42,100 bases of DNA from an uncultured Prevotellaceae bacterium (GCA_937916085.1 CALGGO010000043.1:1-42100), one strand, 5' to 3'. Positions 34,187 to 42,100 are shown, counted from the first letter of the stretch. Notes: generated by a model from the sequence alone, not told the origin. Numbers and translations are program-made.

Positions 34187-34295
34187 CTTACAAGCTGACA
34201 AGGAACAAGCTGACAAGGCAATGGTTGTTTCTAATCGTTTGACTCTACACTTGCCTCGTCTGCTCGTCAGCCCGTAAGCTTGTTAGCTTGATAAA
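34187..34295. repeat. AAGCTGACAAGG repeat element inside the lysine operon
   Basis: TTACAAGCTGACAAGGAAC and CAAGCTGACAAGGCAATGG lead to GTTGTTTCTAATCGTTTGAC, CTCTACAC, then TTGCCTCGTCTGCTCGTC and AAGCTTGTTAGCTTG. The ends are imperfect inverted repeats (AGCTTACAAGC with GCTTGTTAGCT), so the RNA could fold into a long stem between kal and kce. Confidence 0.8.
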
Positions 34296-34317
34296 TAACA
34301 ACTAAAAACTTATCAAA

Positions 34318-35151
34318 ATGGATAAACTGATAATTACTGCCGCGATATGCGGAGCTGAGGTTACTAAGGAGCAGAATCCCAATGTGCCTTATACCGTTGA
34401 GGAGATAGTTCGCGAGGCAAAATCGGCTGTTGATGCTGGTGCCGCGATTGTCCACCTGCATGTGCGCTGGGACGATGGCACTCCCACTCAAGACCGTGCC
34501 CGCTTCCAAGAGTGCGAAGAGGCAATCTTAAAGGTTTGCCCCGACGTGATTTTGATACCGTCAACTGGCGGTGCTGTGGGCATGACTCCCGACGAGCGTC
34601 TGCAATCGACCGACACCACTCCACTTCCCGAGATGGCGACCCTCGACTGCGGAACCTGCAACTTCGGCGACGAGATTTTTGACAACACCATGCCCACGAT
34701 GCGTGCCTTCGGCAAGCGCATGATGGAGCGTGGCATCAAGCCCGAATATGAGTGCTTTGAGATGGGGCATCTCGACACCATCCTCAAGATGGCCCGCAAG
34801 GGTGAGGCTCCTGGAGCTCCCATGCAGTTCAACTTCGTGCTTGGTGTGCCAGGCTGCACTCCAGCCACCGTCGCCAACTTGTGCTGGCTCGTGAACGGCA
34901 TCCCCGCCGGCTCTACTTGGACCGTTACTGGTGTAGGCCGTCACGCTTTCCCAATGGCTGCCGCCGCCATCGCTATGGGTGGCAACGTGCGTGTGGGTTT
35001 TGAGGACAACCTCTACCTCGAGAAAGGCGTGCTCGCCAAGTCGAACGGTGAGCTAGTGGAGAAGGTGGTGCGTATCGCCAAGGAACTTGGCCGTCCCATC
35101 GCCACCAGCGACGAAGCTCGCGAAATCCTCGGCCTTCCACCACGCAAATAA
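34318..35151 (+). CDS. kce: 3-keto-5-aminohexanoate cleavage enzyme
   Basis: Zinc enzyme of 277 residues (BKACE/DUF849 family) that condenses 3-keto-5-aminohexanoate with acetyl-CoA to acetoacetate and 3-aminobutyryl-CoA. Metal ligands H46 and H48 in AAIVHLHVRW and E229 in VRVGFEDNLYLE agree with the characterised Kce. Further marks: PSTGGAVGMTPDERL, FNFVLGVPGCTPATVANL and GVGRHAFPMAAAAIAMGGN. Among the many BKACE specificities the operon context fixes this one. Confidence 0.95.
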   Translation: MDKLIITAAICGAEVTKEQNPNVPYTVEEIVREAKSAVDAGAAIVHLHVRWDDGTPTQDRARFQECEEAILKVCPDVILIPSTGGAVGMTPDERLQSTDTTPLPEMATLDCGTCNFGDEIFDNTMPTMRAFGKRMMERGIKPEYECFEMGHLDTILKMARKGEAPGAPMQFNFVLGVPGCTPATVANLCWLVNGIPAGSTWTVTGVGRHAFPMAAAAIAMGGNVRVGFEDNLYLEKGVLAKSNGELVEKVVRIAKELGRPIATSDEAREILGLPPRK

Positions 35152-35213
35152 GCCTCAATACAAAAAGCAAATAAAATAAAAAGAGTATAAACATTAAAAC
35201 TAAACAAAAGACA

Positions 35214-36287
35214 ATGCAGAAACATGGAAATAGATTCGGTACACACCGAGTAATTGAACCCGTAGGCGTACTGCCACAACCAGCCAACAAGCTTGACAAC
35301 AACATGGATGAGATTTATGACAACGAAATTCTCATCGACGTTCAAACTCTTAATATCGACTCGGCTTCGTTTACCGATATCCACAACTATGCCAAGAGTC
35401 AGGCCAAGAATCCCGACGATGAGGCAGAGGTGATTGAGGAAATCAAGAAAGAGATGTTACTCAACGTGGAACTTCAGGGCAAGCACCGCAACCGCCGCAC
35501 TGGTTCGGGTGGTATGCTCCTGGGTACTGTAGAGAAAATTGGTGACGCTTTGAAGGGCAAAATCGACCTTAAAGAGGGCGACCGCATCGCCACTCTCGTA
35601 TCGCTGTCGCTCACTCCACTGCGCATCGACGAGATTCTCAACATCAAGGCCGACGTTGACCAGGTTGATATCAAGGGTAAGGCTATCCTCTTCGAGAGTG
35701 GCATCTATGCCAAAATTCCCGATGACATGCCCGAGAAATTGGCGTTGAGCGCACTCGACGTGGCAGGTGCTCCCGCTCAAACTGCTAAGCTGTGCCAGTA
35801 TGGCCAGAATGTAGTTGTTCTTGGTGCTGGCGGCAAGAGCGGTATGCTGTGCTGCTACGAGGCTAAGAAACGTGTGGGCGTTACCGGTAAGGTGATTGGT
35901 CTCGCCAACAGCCCCAAATCTACCCAGCGCATCAAAGACCTGGGCTTCTGCGACGTGGTAGAGAGCGTTGCCGGTATGACTCCTGTTCAGGTTTACGAAT
36001 TGGTTAGCAAGCTCACCGACGGCAAGATGGCCGACGTTACCATCAACTGCGTTAATGTTCCCGACTGCGAGATGACCGCTGTGCTCTGCACCCGCGACGA
36101 CGGAGTGGTTTATTTCTTCTCGATGGCAACCAGCTTCACCAAGGCCGCTCTTGGTGCCGAGGGTATTGGTGCCGACACCAATATGATTATTGGTAACGGC
36201 TACACCAAGGGTCACGCCGAGTTCACTCTGCAAGAGCTGCGAGAATGCCCCGAGCTGCGCAAGATTTTTGAGGAACTTTACGCTTAA
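35214..36287 (+). CDS. kdd: L-erythro-3,5-diaminohexanoate dehydrogenase
   Basis: Oxidative deaminase of 357 residues converting 3,5-diaminohexanoate with NAD(P)+ to 3-keto-5-aminohexanoate and ammonia. A Rossmann glycine motif is at about 199-211 (VVVLGAGGKSGML). N-terminal part HRVIEPVGVLPQPANKLDNN and C-terminal KGHAEFTLQELRECPELRKIFEELY match the specific Kdd family. The start ATG 35214 follows kce by 62 bp. The pathway position is clear from the operon. Confidence 0.93.
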   Translation: MQKHGNRFGTHRVIEPVGVLPQPANKLDNNMDEIYDNEILIDVQTLNIDSASFTDIHNYAKSQAKNPDDEAEVIEEIKKEMLLNVELQGKHRNRRTGSGGMLLGTVEKIGDALKGKIDLKEGDRIATLVSLSLTPLRIDEILNIKADVDQVDIKGKAILFESGIYAKIPDDMPEKLALSALDVAGAPAQTAKLCQYGQNVVVLGAGGKSGMLCCYEAKKRVGVTGKVIGLANSPKSTQRIKDLGFCDVVESVAGMTPVQVYELVSKLTDGKMADVTINCVNVPDCEMTAVLCTRDDGVVYFFSMATSFTKAALGAEGIGADTNMIIGNGYTKGHAEFTLQELRECPELRKIFEELYA

Positions 36288-36350
36288 ATAATGCATAATG
36301 CAAAATGCACAATGCATATAATGTAAAATGCACATTTTGCTATCAGAAAA
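36288..36350. repeat. ATAATGCAAAATGCAC words between kdd and kamA
   Basis: ATAATGCATAATGC, AAAATGCACAATGC and ATGTAAAATGCACATTTTGC follow each other. The last unit is an inverted repeat (AAAATG/CATTTT). No sign of a separate promoter. Confidence 0.75.
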
Positions 36351-36360
36351 CTTATAAATC

Positions 36361-37641
36361 ATGGCAGAATCAAGAAGAAAACAACTCTTTCCCGATGTTA
36401 CCGACGAGCAGTGGAACGATTGGAAATGGCAGGTGCGCAACCGCATCGAGACTCTCGAAGACCTGAAGAAGTATATCAGCCTCACGCCCGAGGAGGAAGA
36501 GGGCGTTAAGAAGACCCTCTCCACCCTGCGCATGGCTATTACTCCTTACTACTTGAGTCTCATCAATCCTGATGACCCCAACGACCCAGTGCGCAAGCAG
36601 TGCATTCCTACAGGTCTTGAGACCCATCAGGCGGCAGCCGACCTTCTCGACCCGTTGCATGAGGATGAGGACTCGCCAACACCCGGCTTGACACACCGTT
36701 ATCCCGACCGTGTGCTGTTCCTCATCACCGATATGTGCTCGATGTACTGCCGCCACTGCACCCGTCGTCGTTTTGCTGGACAGACCGATGCCGAGTGTGG
36801 CAACGACCGCATTGAGAAAGCCCTTGAGTACATCGAGAAGACCGAGACCGTTCGCGACGTTCTTCTCTCGGGTGGTGACGCTCTGATGGTAGCCGACAAG
36901 AAACTTGAGTATATCATCTCACGCCTGCGTGCCATCCCTCATGTTGAGATAGTTCGCCTCGGCACCCGCACGCCAGTGGTATGCCCACAGCGCATCACTC
37001 CCGAGTTGTGCGAGATGCTCAAGAAGTATCATCCCATTTGGCTCAACACCCACTTCAACCATCCCAACGAGATTACAGCCGAATCGACCCGCGCCTGCGA
37101 GATGCTTGCCAATGCCGGTGTGCCTCTGGGTAACCAGAGCGTGCTGCTGCGCGGCATCAACGACTGTGTTCATGTGATGAAGCACTTGGTGCAAGGCCTC
37201 GTGAAGATTCGTGTGCGTCCTTACTACATCTACCAGTGCGACCTGTCGATGGGTCTCGAGCACTTCCGCACTCCAGTGTCGAAGGGTATTGAGATAATCG
37301 AAGGTCTGCGTGGTCACACCTCGGGTTACTGCGTTCCCACCTTCGTAGTTGACGCTCCCGGTGGTGGCGGCAAGACTCCCGTGATGCCTCAGTATGTGAT
37401 ATCCCAGGCTCCCGGCAAGGTGGTTCTCCGCAACTTCGAGGGTGTTATCACCACATATACCGAGCCTACCGAGTATCATAGCGAGTGTAACTGCCCCGAG
37501 TGTCAGGCTGCCCGCAAGAAAGAAGAGGTGCCCGCCGACAAGGCTGTTGACGGCGTTATCTCCCTGCTTGAAGGCGAGCGCATGAACATCGAGCCACGTG
37601 CCCTGAAGCGTCACGAGCGCAACGAGAAACGAAACAGTTAA
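36361..37641 (+). CDS. kamA: L-lysine 2,3-aminomutase
   Basis: Radical SAM enzyme of 426 residues turning L-lysine into L-beta-lysine with SAM, [4Fe-4S] and PLP. The cluster motif C126-x3-C130-x2-C133 is in DMCSMYCRHCTRR. PLP lysine is K338 in DAPGGGGKTP; substrate-binding D293 and D330 are in place. Zinc-site cysteines C376, C378 and C381 (ECNCPEC) and C269 are present, as in the clostridial enzyme with almost the same numbering. Length is standard for the fermentative form, longer than EF-P-specific EpmB. Upstream words repeat; downstream an 11-bp hairpin separates it from kamB. Confidence 0.97.
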   Translation: MAESRRKQLFPDVTDEQWNDWKWQVRNRIETLEDLKKYISLTPEEEEGVKKTLSTLRMAITPYYLSLINPDDPNDPVRKQCIPTGLETHQAAADLLDPLHEDEDSPTPGLTHRYPDRVLFLITDMCSMYCRHCTRRRFAGQTDAECGNDRIEKALEYIEKTETVRDVLLSGGDALMVADKKLEYIISRLRAIPHVEIVRLGTRTPVVCPQRITPELCEMLKKYHPIWLNTHFNHPNEITAESTRACEMLANAGVPLGNQSVLLRGINDCVHVMKHLVQGLVKIRVRPYYIYQCDLSMGLEHFRTPVSKGIEIIEGLRGHTSGYCVPTFVVDAPGGGGKTPVMPQYVISQAPGKVVLRNFEGVITTYTEPTEYHSECNCPECQAARKKEEVPADKAVDGVISLLEGERMNIEPRALKRHERNEKRNS

Positions 37642-37663
37642 ATTTTTAGTTATTCCGCTTATC

Positions 37664-37692
37664 GATGGTGATGGTCAGTCGCCATCACCATC
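37664..37692 (+). other. Perfect 11-bp hairpin between kamA and kamB
   Basis: GATGGTGATGG, loop TCAGTCG, CCATCACCATC: a perfect stem in the mRNA. No T-run follows, so full termination is unlikely. It may stabilise the upstream kamA message, mark a processing site or tune kamB translation, as the kamB start is about 25 nt downstream. Confidence 0.8.
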
Positions 37693-37716
37693 CTGTAGCG
37701 GTTGATAGCGCTAAGG

Positions 37717-38721
37717 GTGACGTTCATCGATGACATATTGAACTACAACAGCCTCTCGATAGTGGGACTGCAAAAGAACACCGGCAAGACCGAGTGCTTG
37801 AAGAATGTTCTTGCGAGACTCCCATTAGACCGCAAACGGGTGGCGGTGACTTCGATAGGCATTGATGGAGAGACCACCGACCAGGTGACCCGCACTCAGA
37901 AACCCGAGATTGTGCTGCGAGAGGGTATGTACTTCGGTACTAGCGAGGCGCACTACCGGCAGCGTCGATTGGTCTCAGAACTCATTGACGTGAGTGACGA
38001 GAGTACAAGTTTGGGGCGTGTGGTGACTGCGAGGGCATTGACTCAAGGCAAGATTTTGCTCTCAGGACCTTCGTCAACCTCGGGCTTGCAGCGATGGATG
38101 CGCGATGTGCGTCGTCAGGGCATTGACCTTGCGATTGTTGATGGCGCTTTGTCGAGATTGAGTTTGGCTTCTCCTGCGGTGAGCCAGTCGATGATACTTG
38201 CCACTGGAGCCGCCTACTCGATAAACATGAGCCAGTTGGTTCAGCGCACGGCATTTGTTGTTGACCTAATAAATATAGGTGTGACAAATGAGCGCAACAC
38301 TACGCTTCTCACACCTCTTGACAAGGGCGTGTGGTGGATTGACACCGACGGTGAGCTGCATGAGATGGAGGCGGTGACCTCGCTCTCGCAGCAGGTGCAG
38401 TTTCATGGCATGGAACGTTGTTCCACGATTTATGTGGCGGGAGCGCTTGTCGATTCGTTTCTTGAAAAGGTGCGCAAGAACAAGAGCCTCAAGAATGTAG
38501 AGCTTGTGGTTCGCGACTTTACCAAGATATTTGTCTCGCCACAGCAGCTTAGGCTCTTCGAGAAAAACGGCGGCAACATCAAGGTGCTGCAAAAGAGCAA
38601 ACTCATTGCCGTTACCGTCAATCCCACCTCGCCAAGTGGCTATGTTCTCGATAGCAAGGTGTTGTGCGACAAACTTTCACAGGCGATAAACCTGCCTGTT
38701 TATGATTTATTGAAAAGTTAA
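37717..38721 (+). CDS. kamB: KamB: P-loop-like protein linked to lysine 5,6-aminomutase
   Basis: Protein of 334 residues conserved in lysine fermentation operons and named, to my memory, as a reactivase subunit for lysine 5,6-aminomutase. A P-loop-like motif SIVGLQKNTGKTECL (14-28) has the spacing G-x5-GKT, one residue more than classic Walker A. Further stretches are LLSGPSSTSGLQRWMRDVRRQGIDLAIVDGALSRLSLASP and TFVVD-type strands, as in MobB/dethiobiotin synthetase-like ATPases. No ATG fits; GTG 37717 is preferred, TTG 37702 would add five residues. The function is not demonstrated by sequence. kamC follows after 73 bp filled with repeat. Confidence 0.78.
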   Translation: MTFIDDILNYNSLSIVGLQKNTGKTECLKNVLARLPLDRKRVAVTSIGIDGETTDQVTRTQKPEIVLREGMYFGTSEAHYRQRRLVSELIDVSDESTSLGRVVTARALTQGKILLSGPSSTSGLQRWMRDVRRQGIDLAIVDGALSRLSLASPAVSQSMILATGAAYSINMSQLVQRTAFVVDLINIGVTNERNTTLLTPLDKGVWWIDTDGELHEMEAVTSLSQQVQFHGMERCSTIYVAGALVDSFLEKVRKNKSLKNVELVVRDFTKIFVSPQQLRLFEKNGGNIKVLQKSKLIAVTVNPTSPSGYVLDSKVLCDKLSQAINLPVYDLLKS

Positions 38722-38734
38722 AAAAGATAATAAC

Positions 38735-38792
38735 AAGAGTAACGACTACCATTGCCTCGTCGGCTTGTTAGCTCGTTAGCTTGTAAGCTAAA
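38735..38792. repeat. CCATTGCCTCGTC and GCTTGTTAGCTCG words between kamB and kamC
   Basis: GACTACCATTGCCTCGTCGG followed by CTTGTTAGCTCGTTAGCTTG is another copy of the AAGCTAACAAGC family and runs up to the kamC start codon. Confidence 0.75.
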
Positions 38793-38794
38793 AA

Positions 38795-40138
38795 ATGCAA
38801 TTAAAGAACGTCATAGAATCCCCTTGCGGACTGCGTTTCATGCTCGATGGGCTTGATTTGCAGTCGGGGTTCGCTCGCCGCTGGTTGCTCGATAGTGAAA
38901 TGATGACTAGCGAGCAAGAAATCACAGCGTGCTATGACGTTTTGCGACATTTTGTCGATTTTGTGCGCGCCATAGAGCCTTCGTTCCTCAATACACTGCT
39001 TTTCAGGCTTCAAGGAGTGAAGGACATACGCACTACCATCAAGAACCTGCGACAGTCGTCAACTCTCGACGACATTGAGCTCTTTGAGGTGAAGCATCTC
39101 GCCATTCTCTCGACCGAGGTGGTGAAGTTGCTCAAAGAACACAATCTTGACCAAGTGGTGGAGATTCCGTCGCTCGATGAGGTGATAACCATCCTCGACC
39201 CCGATGGCATGAAGATAGCCTCATTCTATATTTATGACAGCTATTGCGAGCAGTTGAAGGATTTGCGAATACAAATGCGCAAGAATCCCGAACAGCAAGA
39301 CGAGTTGCTTATCGAGGCTGCCGAGATAGAGGAAGGCGTGAGACAAGACCTTACCCGCCAGCTACATTCTCATGTCGATGAGATAGAGCGTGCTTTAACA
39401 GCTCTCGCAAAGGTTGACATTGACGTTGCCAAGGCGCGACAGATGGTGGAATTGGGACTGTGTTTCCCTTCAATTTCCAGTGATGGCTCAAGTCGTTACA
39501 AGGCGATGTTCCATCCACAGGTGAAAGACGCTCTTGGTCGTGCCGGCAAGTTGTTCCAGCCAGTGAACATCGACTTTGCCTACCGGCCAACCCTTATCAC
39601 AGGTGCCAACATGGGTGGCAAGACCGTGGTGTTGAAGACCTTGACGTTGTGCCAATACCTGTTCCAGTTTGGCTTCGGCATCCCCGCAAGCGAGGCTTGC
39701 ATAGCTATAAAAGACGAAATAATGTTCTGCATTGGCGACGAGCAGTCGATAGAGCGAGGACTGTCCTCGTTTGCCGCCGAGATGAAGAACATCGATGCCG
39801 TTATCAAGGCATCACGCGAAAACAGAAAACTATTGGCGTTGATTGACGAGCCAGCCCGCACTACCAATCCCACCGAGGGTACAGCGTTAGTGCAGGCGTT
39901 GCTAAAGGTGCTTGCCACCAAGCAGATGAGCCTCGTGATGACGACGCACTACGATATAGAGCCTGGCTCTGCCCACTGCCTTCGGGTGAAGGGGTTTGAC
40001 AATGGCTTGATGAACTACTCGCTGGTAGAAGTGGAAGATGGCGAAGTGCCTCATGAGGCACTCAACATCGCCCAGAGTCTCGGAATTGACCCCGAGTGGA
40101 TTGACCTAGCGAGACATGAACTTGAGAAGTCAGAATAA
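38795..40138 (+). CDS. kamC: KamC: MutS-like ATPase linked to lysine 5,6-aminomutase
   Basis: ATPase of 447 residues with the C-terminal core and ATPase of the MutS family but without the mismatch-binding N-terminal domain. Walker A TGANMGGKT lies at about 269-277, Walker B LLALIDEPARTTNPTEG at about 349, and TTHYD near 390. The helical middle (LKEHNLDQVVEIPSLDEV to RQLHSHVDEIERAL) corresponds to the MutS clamp/core. Found between kamA and kamD in lysine fermenters and thought to keep KamDE active, perhaps by exchanging damaged cobalamin with KamB. Not a DNA repair gene by context. kamD follows at 21 bp. Confidence 0.88.
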   Translation: MQLKNVIESPCGLRFMLDGLDLQSGFARRWLLDSEMMTSEQEITACYDVLRHFVDFVRAIEPSFLNTLLFRLQGVKDIRTTIKNLRQSSTLDDIELFEVKHLAILSTEVVKLLKEHNLDQVVEIPSLDEVITILDPDGMKIASFYIYDSYCEQLKDLRIQMRKNPEQQDELLIEAAEIEEGVRQDLTRQLHSHVDEIERALTALAKVDIDVAKARQMVELGLCFPSISSDGSSRYKAMFHPQVKDALGRAGKLFQPVNIDFAYRPTLITGANMGGKTVVLKTLTLCQYLFQFGFGIPASEACIAIKDEIMFCIGDEQSIERGLSSFAAEMKNIDAVIKASRENRKLLALIDEPARTTNPTEGTALVQALLKVLATKQMSLVMTTHYDIEPGSAHCLRVKGFDNGLMNYSLVEVEDGEVPHEALNIAQSLGIDPEWIDLARHELEKSE

Positions 40139-40159
40139 ATACTATATAAATAATGTAAT

Positions 40160-41716
40160 ATGCAGAAAAGTAAATTAGGATTAGATTTCGAAAAGGTGGA
40201 ATATGCCAGAGGTTTGGCAAAAGGCATCGCGCAAGACGTGCAGACCTTTGTGGAGCAATATACCACTGTTGCCGTGGAGCGCACTCTGTGCCGACTCATG
40301 GGCATTGATGGCGTTGACGACAACGACGTGCCATTGCCCAATGTGGTGGTCGAGGCGCTCAAAGACAAGGGTGTGCTCAATGAGGGCGCATTGTTCTTCA
40401 TCGCCAATGCCATGATACAGACTGGCTTGACTCCACAACAGATAGCAGAGAAGGTGGCAAAGGAAGAGATTGACATCACTAAGGTGGTGACCACCGACCC
40501 AAAGGCGATTGCCGATGCTCTGCAACCGGTGATTGACGATAGCATGGCACGCATCCGCGCCCGCCGTGCCCGCCGCGAGCATTATCTGGAGACCATTGGC
40601 GAGGGTCCTAAGCCCTATCTCTACATCATCGTTGCCACAGGAAACATCTATGAAGATGTGGTTCAGGCGCAGGCAGGTGCCCGTCAGGGTGCCGATGTGA
40701 TTGCTGTGATTCGCACCACAGGTCAGAGTCTGCTCGACTATGTGCCTTATGGTGCCACCACCGAGGGCTTCGGCGGCACTTTCGCCACTCAGGAGAACTT
40801 CCGCATCATGCGCAAGGCGCTTGATGAAGTGGGGGAGGAGCAGGGACGCTACATACGTCTGTGTAACTACTGCTCAGGCTTGTGTATGCCCGAGATAGCT
40901 ATCATGGGAGCCTTTGAGGGTCTTGACGTGATGCTTAACGACGCTCTCTACGGCATTCTCTTCCGTGACATCAATATGCAGCGCACGCTCATCGACCAGT
41001 ATATGAGCCGCATCATCAACGGTTTTGCAGGTGTGATTATCAACACCGGCGAGGACAACTACCTCACCACTGCCGACGCCGTTGAGGCAGCCCACACCGT
41101 GCTTGCCAGCGACCTTATCAACGAGCAGCTCGCCCTCATGGCTGGTCTGCCCGAGGAGCAGATGGGTCTGGGACACGCCTTTGAGATGGATCCCATGCTT
41201 GAGAACGGCTTCCTGCTGGAGCTTGCCCAGGCACAGATGACCCGCGAAATCTTCCCTAAGGCAACACTTAAGTATATGCCTCCCACTAAATTCATGACAG
41301 GTAACATCTTCCGTGGTCACATCCAGGATGCGCTGTTCAACATGATTGGCATCTGGACTCATCAGGGAATCCAACTGCTGGGAATGCCCACCGAGGCTAT
41401 CCACACCCCATTCATGAGCGACCGCTATCTCTCGATTGAGAACGCCAAGTACATCTTCAACAACATGAAGAGCATTGGCGACGAGATGGAGTTCAAGGAA
41501 GGCGGCATCTGCCGTAACCGTGTGAAGGAAGTGCTTGGCAACACTATCAAGCTGCTAGAGGATATTACCAAAGAGGGCTTGTTCACAGCACTCGAGAAAG
41601 GTATCTTTGGCGACGTGAAGCGTCCCAAGAACGGAGGCAAGGGTTTGTCGGGCGTGACCATGAAGGGCGCCAACTACCTGAATCCGTTTATTGAGTTAAT
41701 GAAAGGCAAACGATAA
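40160..41716 (+). CDS. kamD: Lysine 5,6-aminomutase alpha subunit
   Basis: PLP- and adenosylcobalamin-dependent mutase subunit of 518 residues; with KamE it moves the terminal amino group of beta-lysine to carbon 5, giving 3,5-diaminohexanoate. Strongly family-typical sequence: KGIAQDVQTFVEQYTTVAVERTLCRLMGIDGVDD, YIIVATGNIYEDVVQAQAGARQGADVIAVIRTTGQSLLDYVPYGATTEGFGGTFATQENFRIMR and NYCSGLCMPEIAIMGAFEGLDVMLNDALYGILFRDINM. Size equals the clostridial alpha subunit (about 516). The start ATG is the first of the frame. kamE follows 19 bp later with a GGAG-like sequence in the gap. Confidence 0.97.
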   Translation: MQKSKLGLDFEKVEYARGLAKGIAQDVQTFVEQYTTVAVERTLCRLMGIDGVDDNDVPLPNVVVEALKDKGVLNEGALFFIANAMIQTGLTPQQIAEKVAKEEIDITKVVTTDPKAIADALQPVIDDSMARIRARRARREHYLETIGEGPKPYLYIIVATGNIYEDVVQAQAGARQGADVIAVIRTTGQSLLDYVPYGATTEGFGGTFATQENFRIMRKALDEVGEEQGRYIRLCNYCSGLCMPEIAIMGAFEGLDVMLNDALYGILFRDINMQRTLIDQYMSRIINGFAGVIINTGEDNYLTTADAVEAAHTVLASDLINEQLALMAGLPEEQMGLGHAFEMDPMLENGFLLELAQAQMTREIFPKATLKYMPPTKFMTGNIFRGHIQDALFNMIGIWTHQGIQLLGMPTEAIHTPFMSDRYLSIENAKYIFNNMKSIGDEMEFKEGGICRNRVKEVLGNTIKLLEDITKEGLFTALEKGIFGDVKRPKNGGKGLSGVTMKGANYLNPFIELMKGKR

Positions 41717-41735
41717 AAAATAGGAGACACAAGAT

Positions 41736-42100
41736 ATGAGCGAAGGACTATATTCAATGGAAGCTAAGGATTTTGACAAAACCTTAGACTTATCGAAGAT
41801 AAAACCCTACGGCGACACCATGAACGACGGCAAGGTGCAGTTGAGTTTCACCCTGCCAGTGCCATGCGGTGCCGAGGCTGTGGAGGCCGCTAAGCAGATG
41901 TTGCGCAAGATGGGTCTCGAGAACCCCAGCGTGGTGTTCTATCAGGAGCTTACTCCTGGCTTTACCTTCTTCAACTGCTACGGCAGTTGCACTCACACAG
42001 TGGATTACACCAATATCTATGTCCCAAAAGTTGAGTCTAACACGATGGACATGTATGAGACCGATGAGTACATCAAGGAGAACATCGGCCGCAAGATTGT
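41736..42100 (+). CDS. kamE: Lysine 5,6-aminomutase beta subunit, cut by window end
   Basis: The first 121 codons of the cobalamin-binding subunit (usual length about 260). Visible: MSEGLYSMEAKDFDKTLDLSK, KVQLSFTLPVPCGAEAVEAAKQMLRKMGLENPSVVFYQEL and YGSCTHTVDYTNI, typical of the N-terminal dimerisation domain. The B12 motif and the PLP lysine lie beyond the window. Upstream AGGAG (near 41723) is an unusually good ribosome-binding site for this window. Confidence 0.95.
   Translation, partial: MSEGLYSMEAKDFDKTLDLSKIKPYGDTMNDGKVQLSFTLPVPCGAEAVEAAKQMLRKMGLENPSVVFYQELTPGFTFFNCYGSCTHTVDYTNIYVPKVESNTMDMYETDEYIKENIGRKI

Noticed and set aside
38795..40138. DNA mismatch repair gene mutS/mutS2
   Set aside because: The MutS ATPase core is present, but the mismatch-recognition and connector domains are missing and the gene lies inside the lysine operon.

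Overview
The window looks like chromosomal DNA of a Bacteroidales bacterium (Bacteroidota). The evidence is several promoters of the TTTG-N19/20-TAnnTTTG type, start codons without Shine-Dalgarno sequences, and family content typical of the order: M64 peptidase, GH2 with signal peptide, BspA-like LRR protein, DUF4292 lipoprotein, a dut-TPR-DUF4292 cluster and a tgt-lptG pair. A gut or oral anaerobe fits the lysine fermentation operon. The family (Muribaculaceae, Prevotellaceae, Porphyromonadaceae or other) cannot be fixed from the sequence alone. No rRNA, tRNA, CRISPR array, transposase, phage or conjugation gene was seen.

Layout. 1-9.1 kb, minus strand: DUF606 transporter, sugar O-acetyltransferase, small outer-membrane barrel, secreted M64 peptidase, GH2 beta-galactosidase-like enzyme and a Zn/Cd-type P1B ATPase with a His-rich N terminus. 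9.3-12.5 kb, plus: a FecBCD/BtuCDF-type ABC importer for iron chelate or corrinoid. 12.5-20.7 kb, plus: dut, TPR lipoprotein-like protein, DUF4292 lipoprotein, FemAB/GNAT-like protein, Wzx-like flippase, lpxB and an HD-RpiB fusion. 20.7-26.3 kb, mostly minus: EamA transporter, secreted hypothetical protein (plus), HIT protein, greA and a BspA-like LRR protein. 26.6-33 kb: tgt and lptG (plus), then deoD, an MltF-like transglycosylase and cdsA (minus). 33.1 kb to the end, plus: atoD-kal-kce-kdd-kamA-kamB-kamC-kamD-kamE, a nearly complete lysine-to-acetoacetate/crotonyl-CoA (butyrate) operon, cut by the window edge inside kamE.

How the genes work together. KamA makes beta-lysine, KamDE (B12 and PLP) makes 3,5-diaminohexanoate, Kdd oxidises it, Kce cleaves it with acetyl-CoA to acetoacetate and 3-aminobutyryl-CoA, and Kal removes ammonia to give crotonyl-CoA. 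AtoD is one half of the CoA-transferase that links acetoacetate to butyrate release. KamB (P-loop-like) and KamC (MutS-like ATPase) are probably maintenance factors for KamDE. The ABC importer might supply corrinoid to KamDE, but this is inference only.

The most unusual property is outside the genes. Almost every intergenic gap, even inside the lysine operon, carries short word-like repeats: CTTGTCCTCTTGTC minisatellites joined to a conserved TAAGAACATAAGTTC head, GGACAAGGC/GCCTTGTCC palindromes, AAGCTAACAAGC tracts, and GATCCTCGATCC, CACTTAT and AATGCAAAATGC words. One family has entered a coding region, as an in-frame block in lpxB. Another flanks the flippase gene as near-perfect inverted repeats. 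These patterns, the HD-RpiB fusion, a greA leader hairpin and a nested inverted-repeat element near 24 kb are the leads most worth checking.
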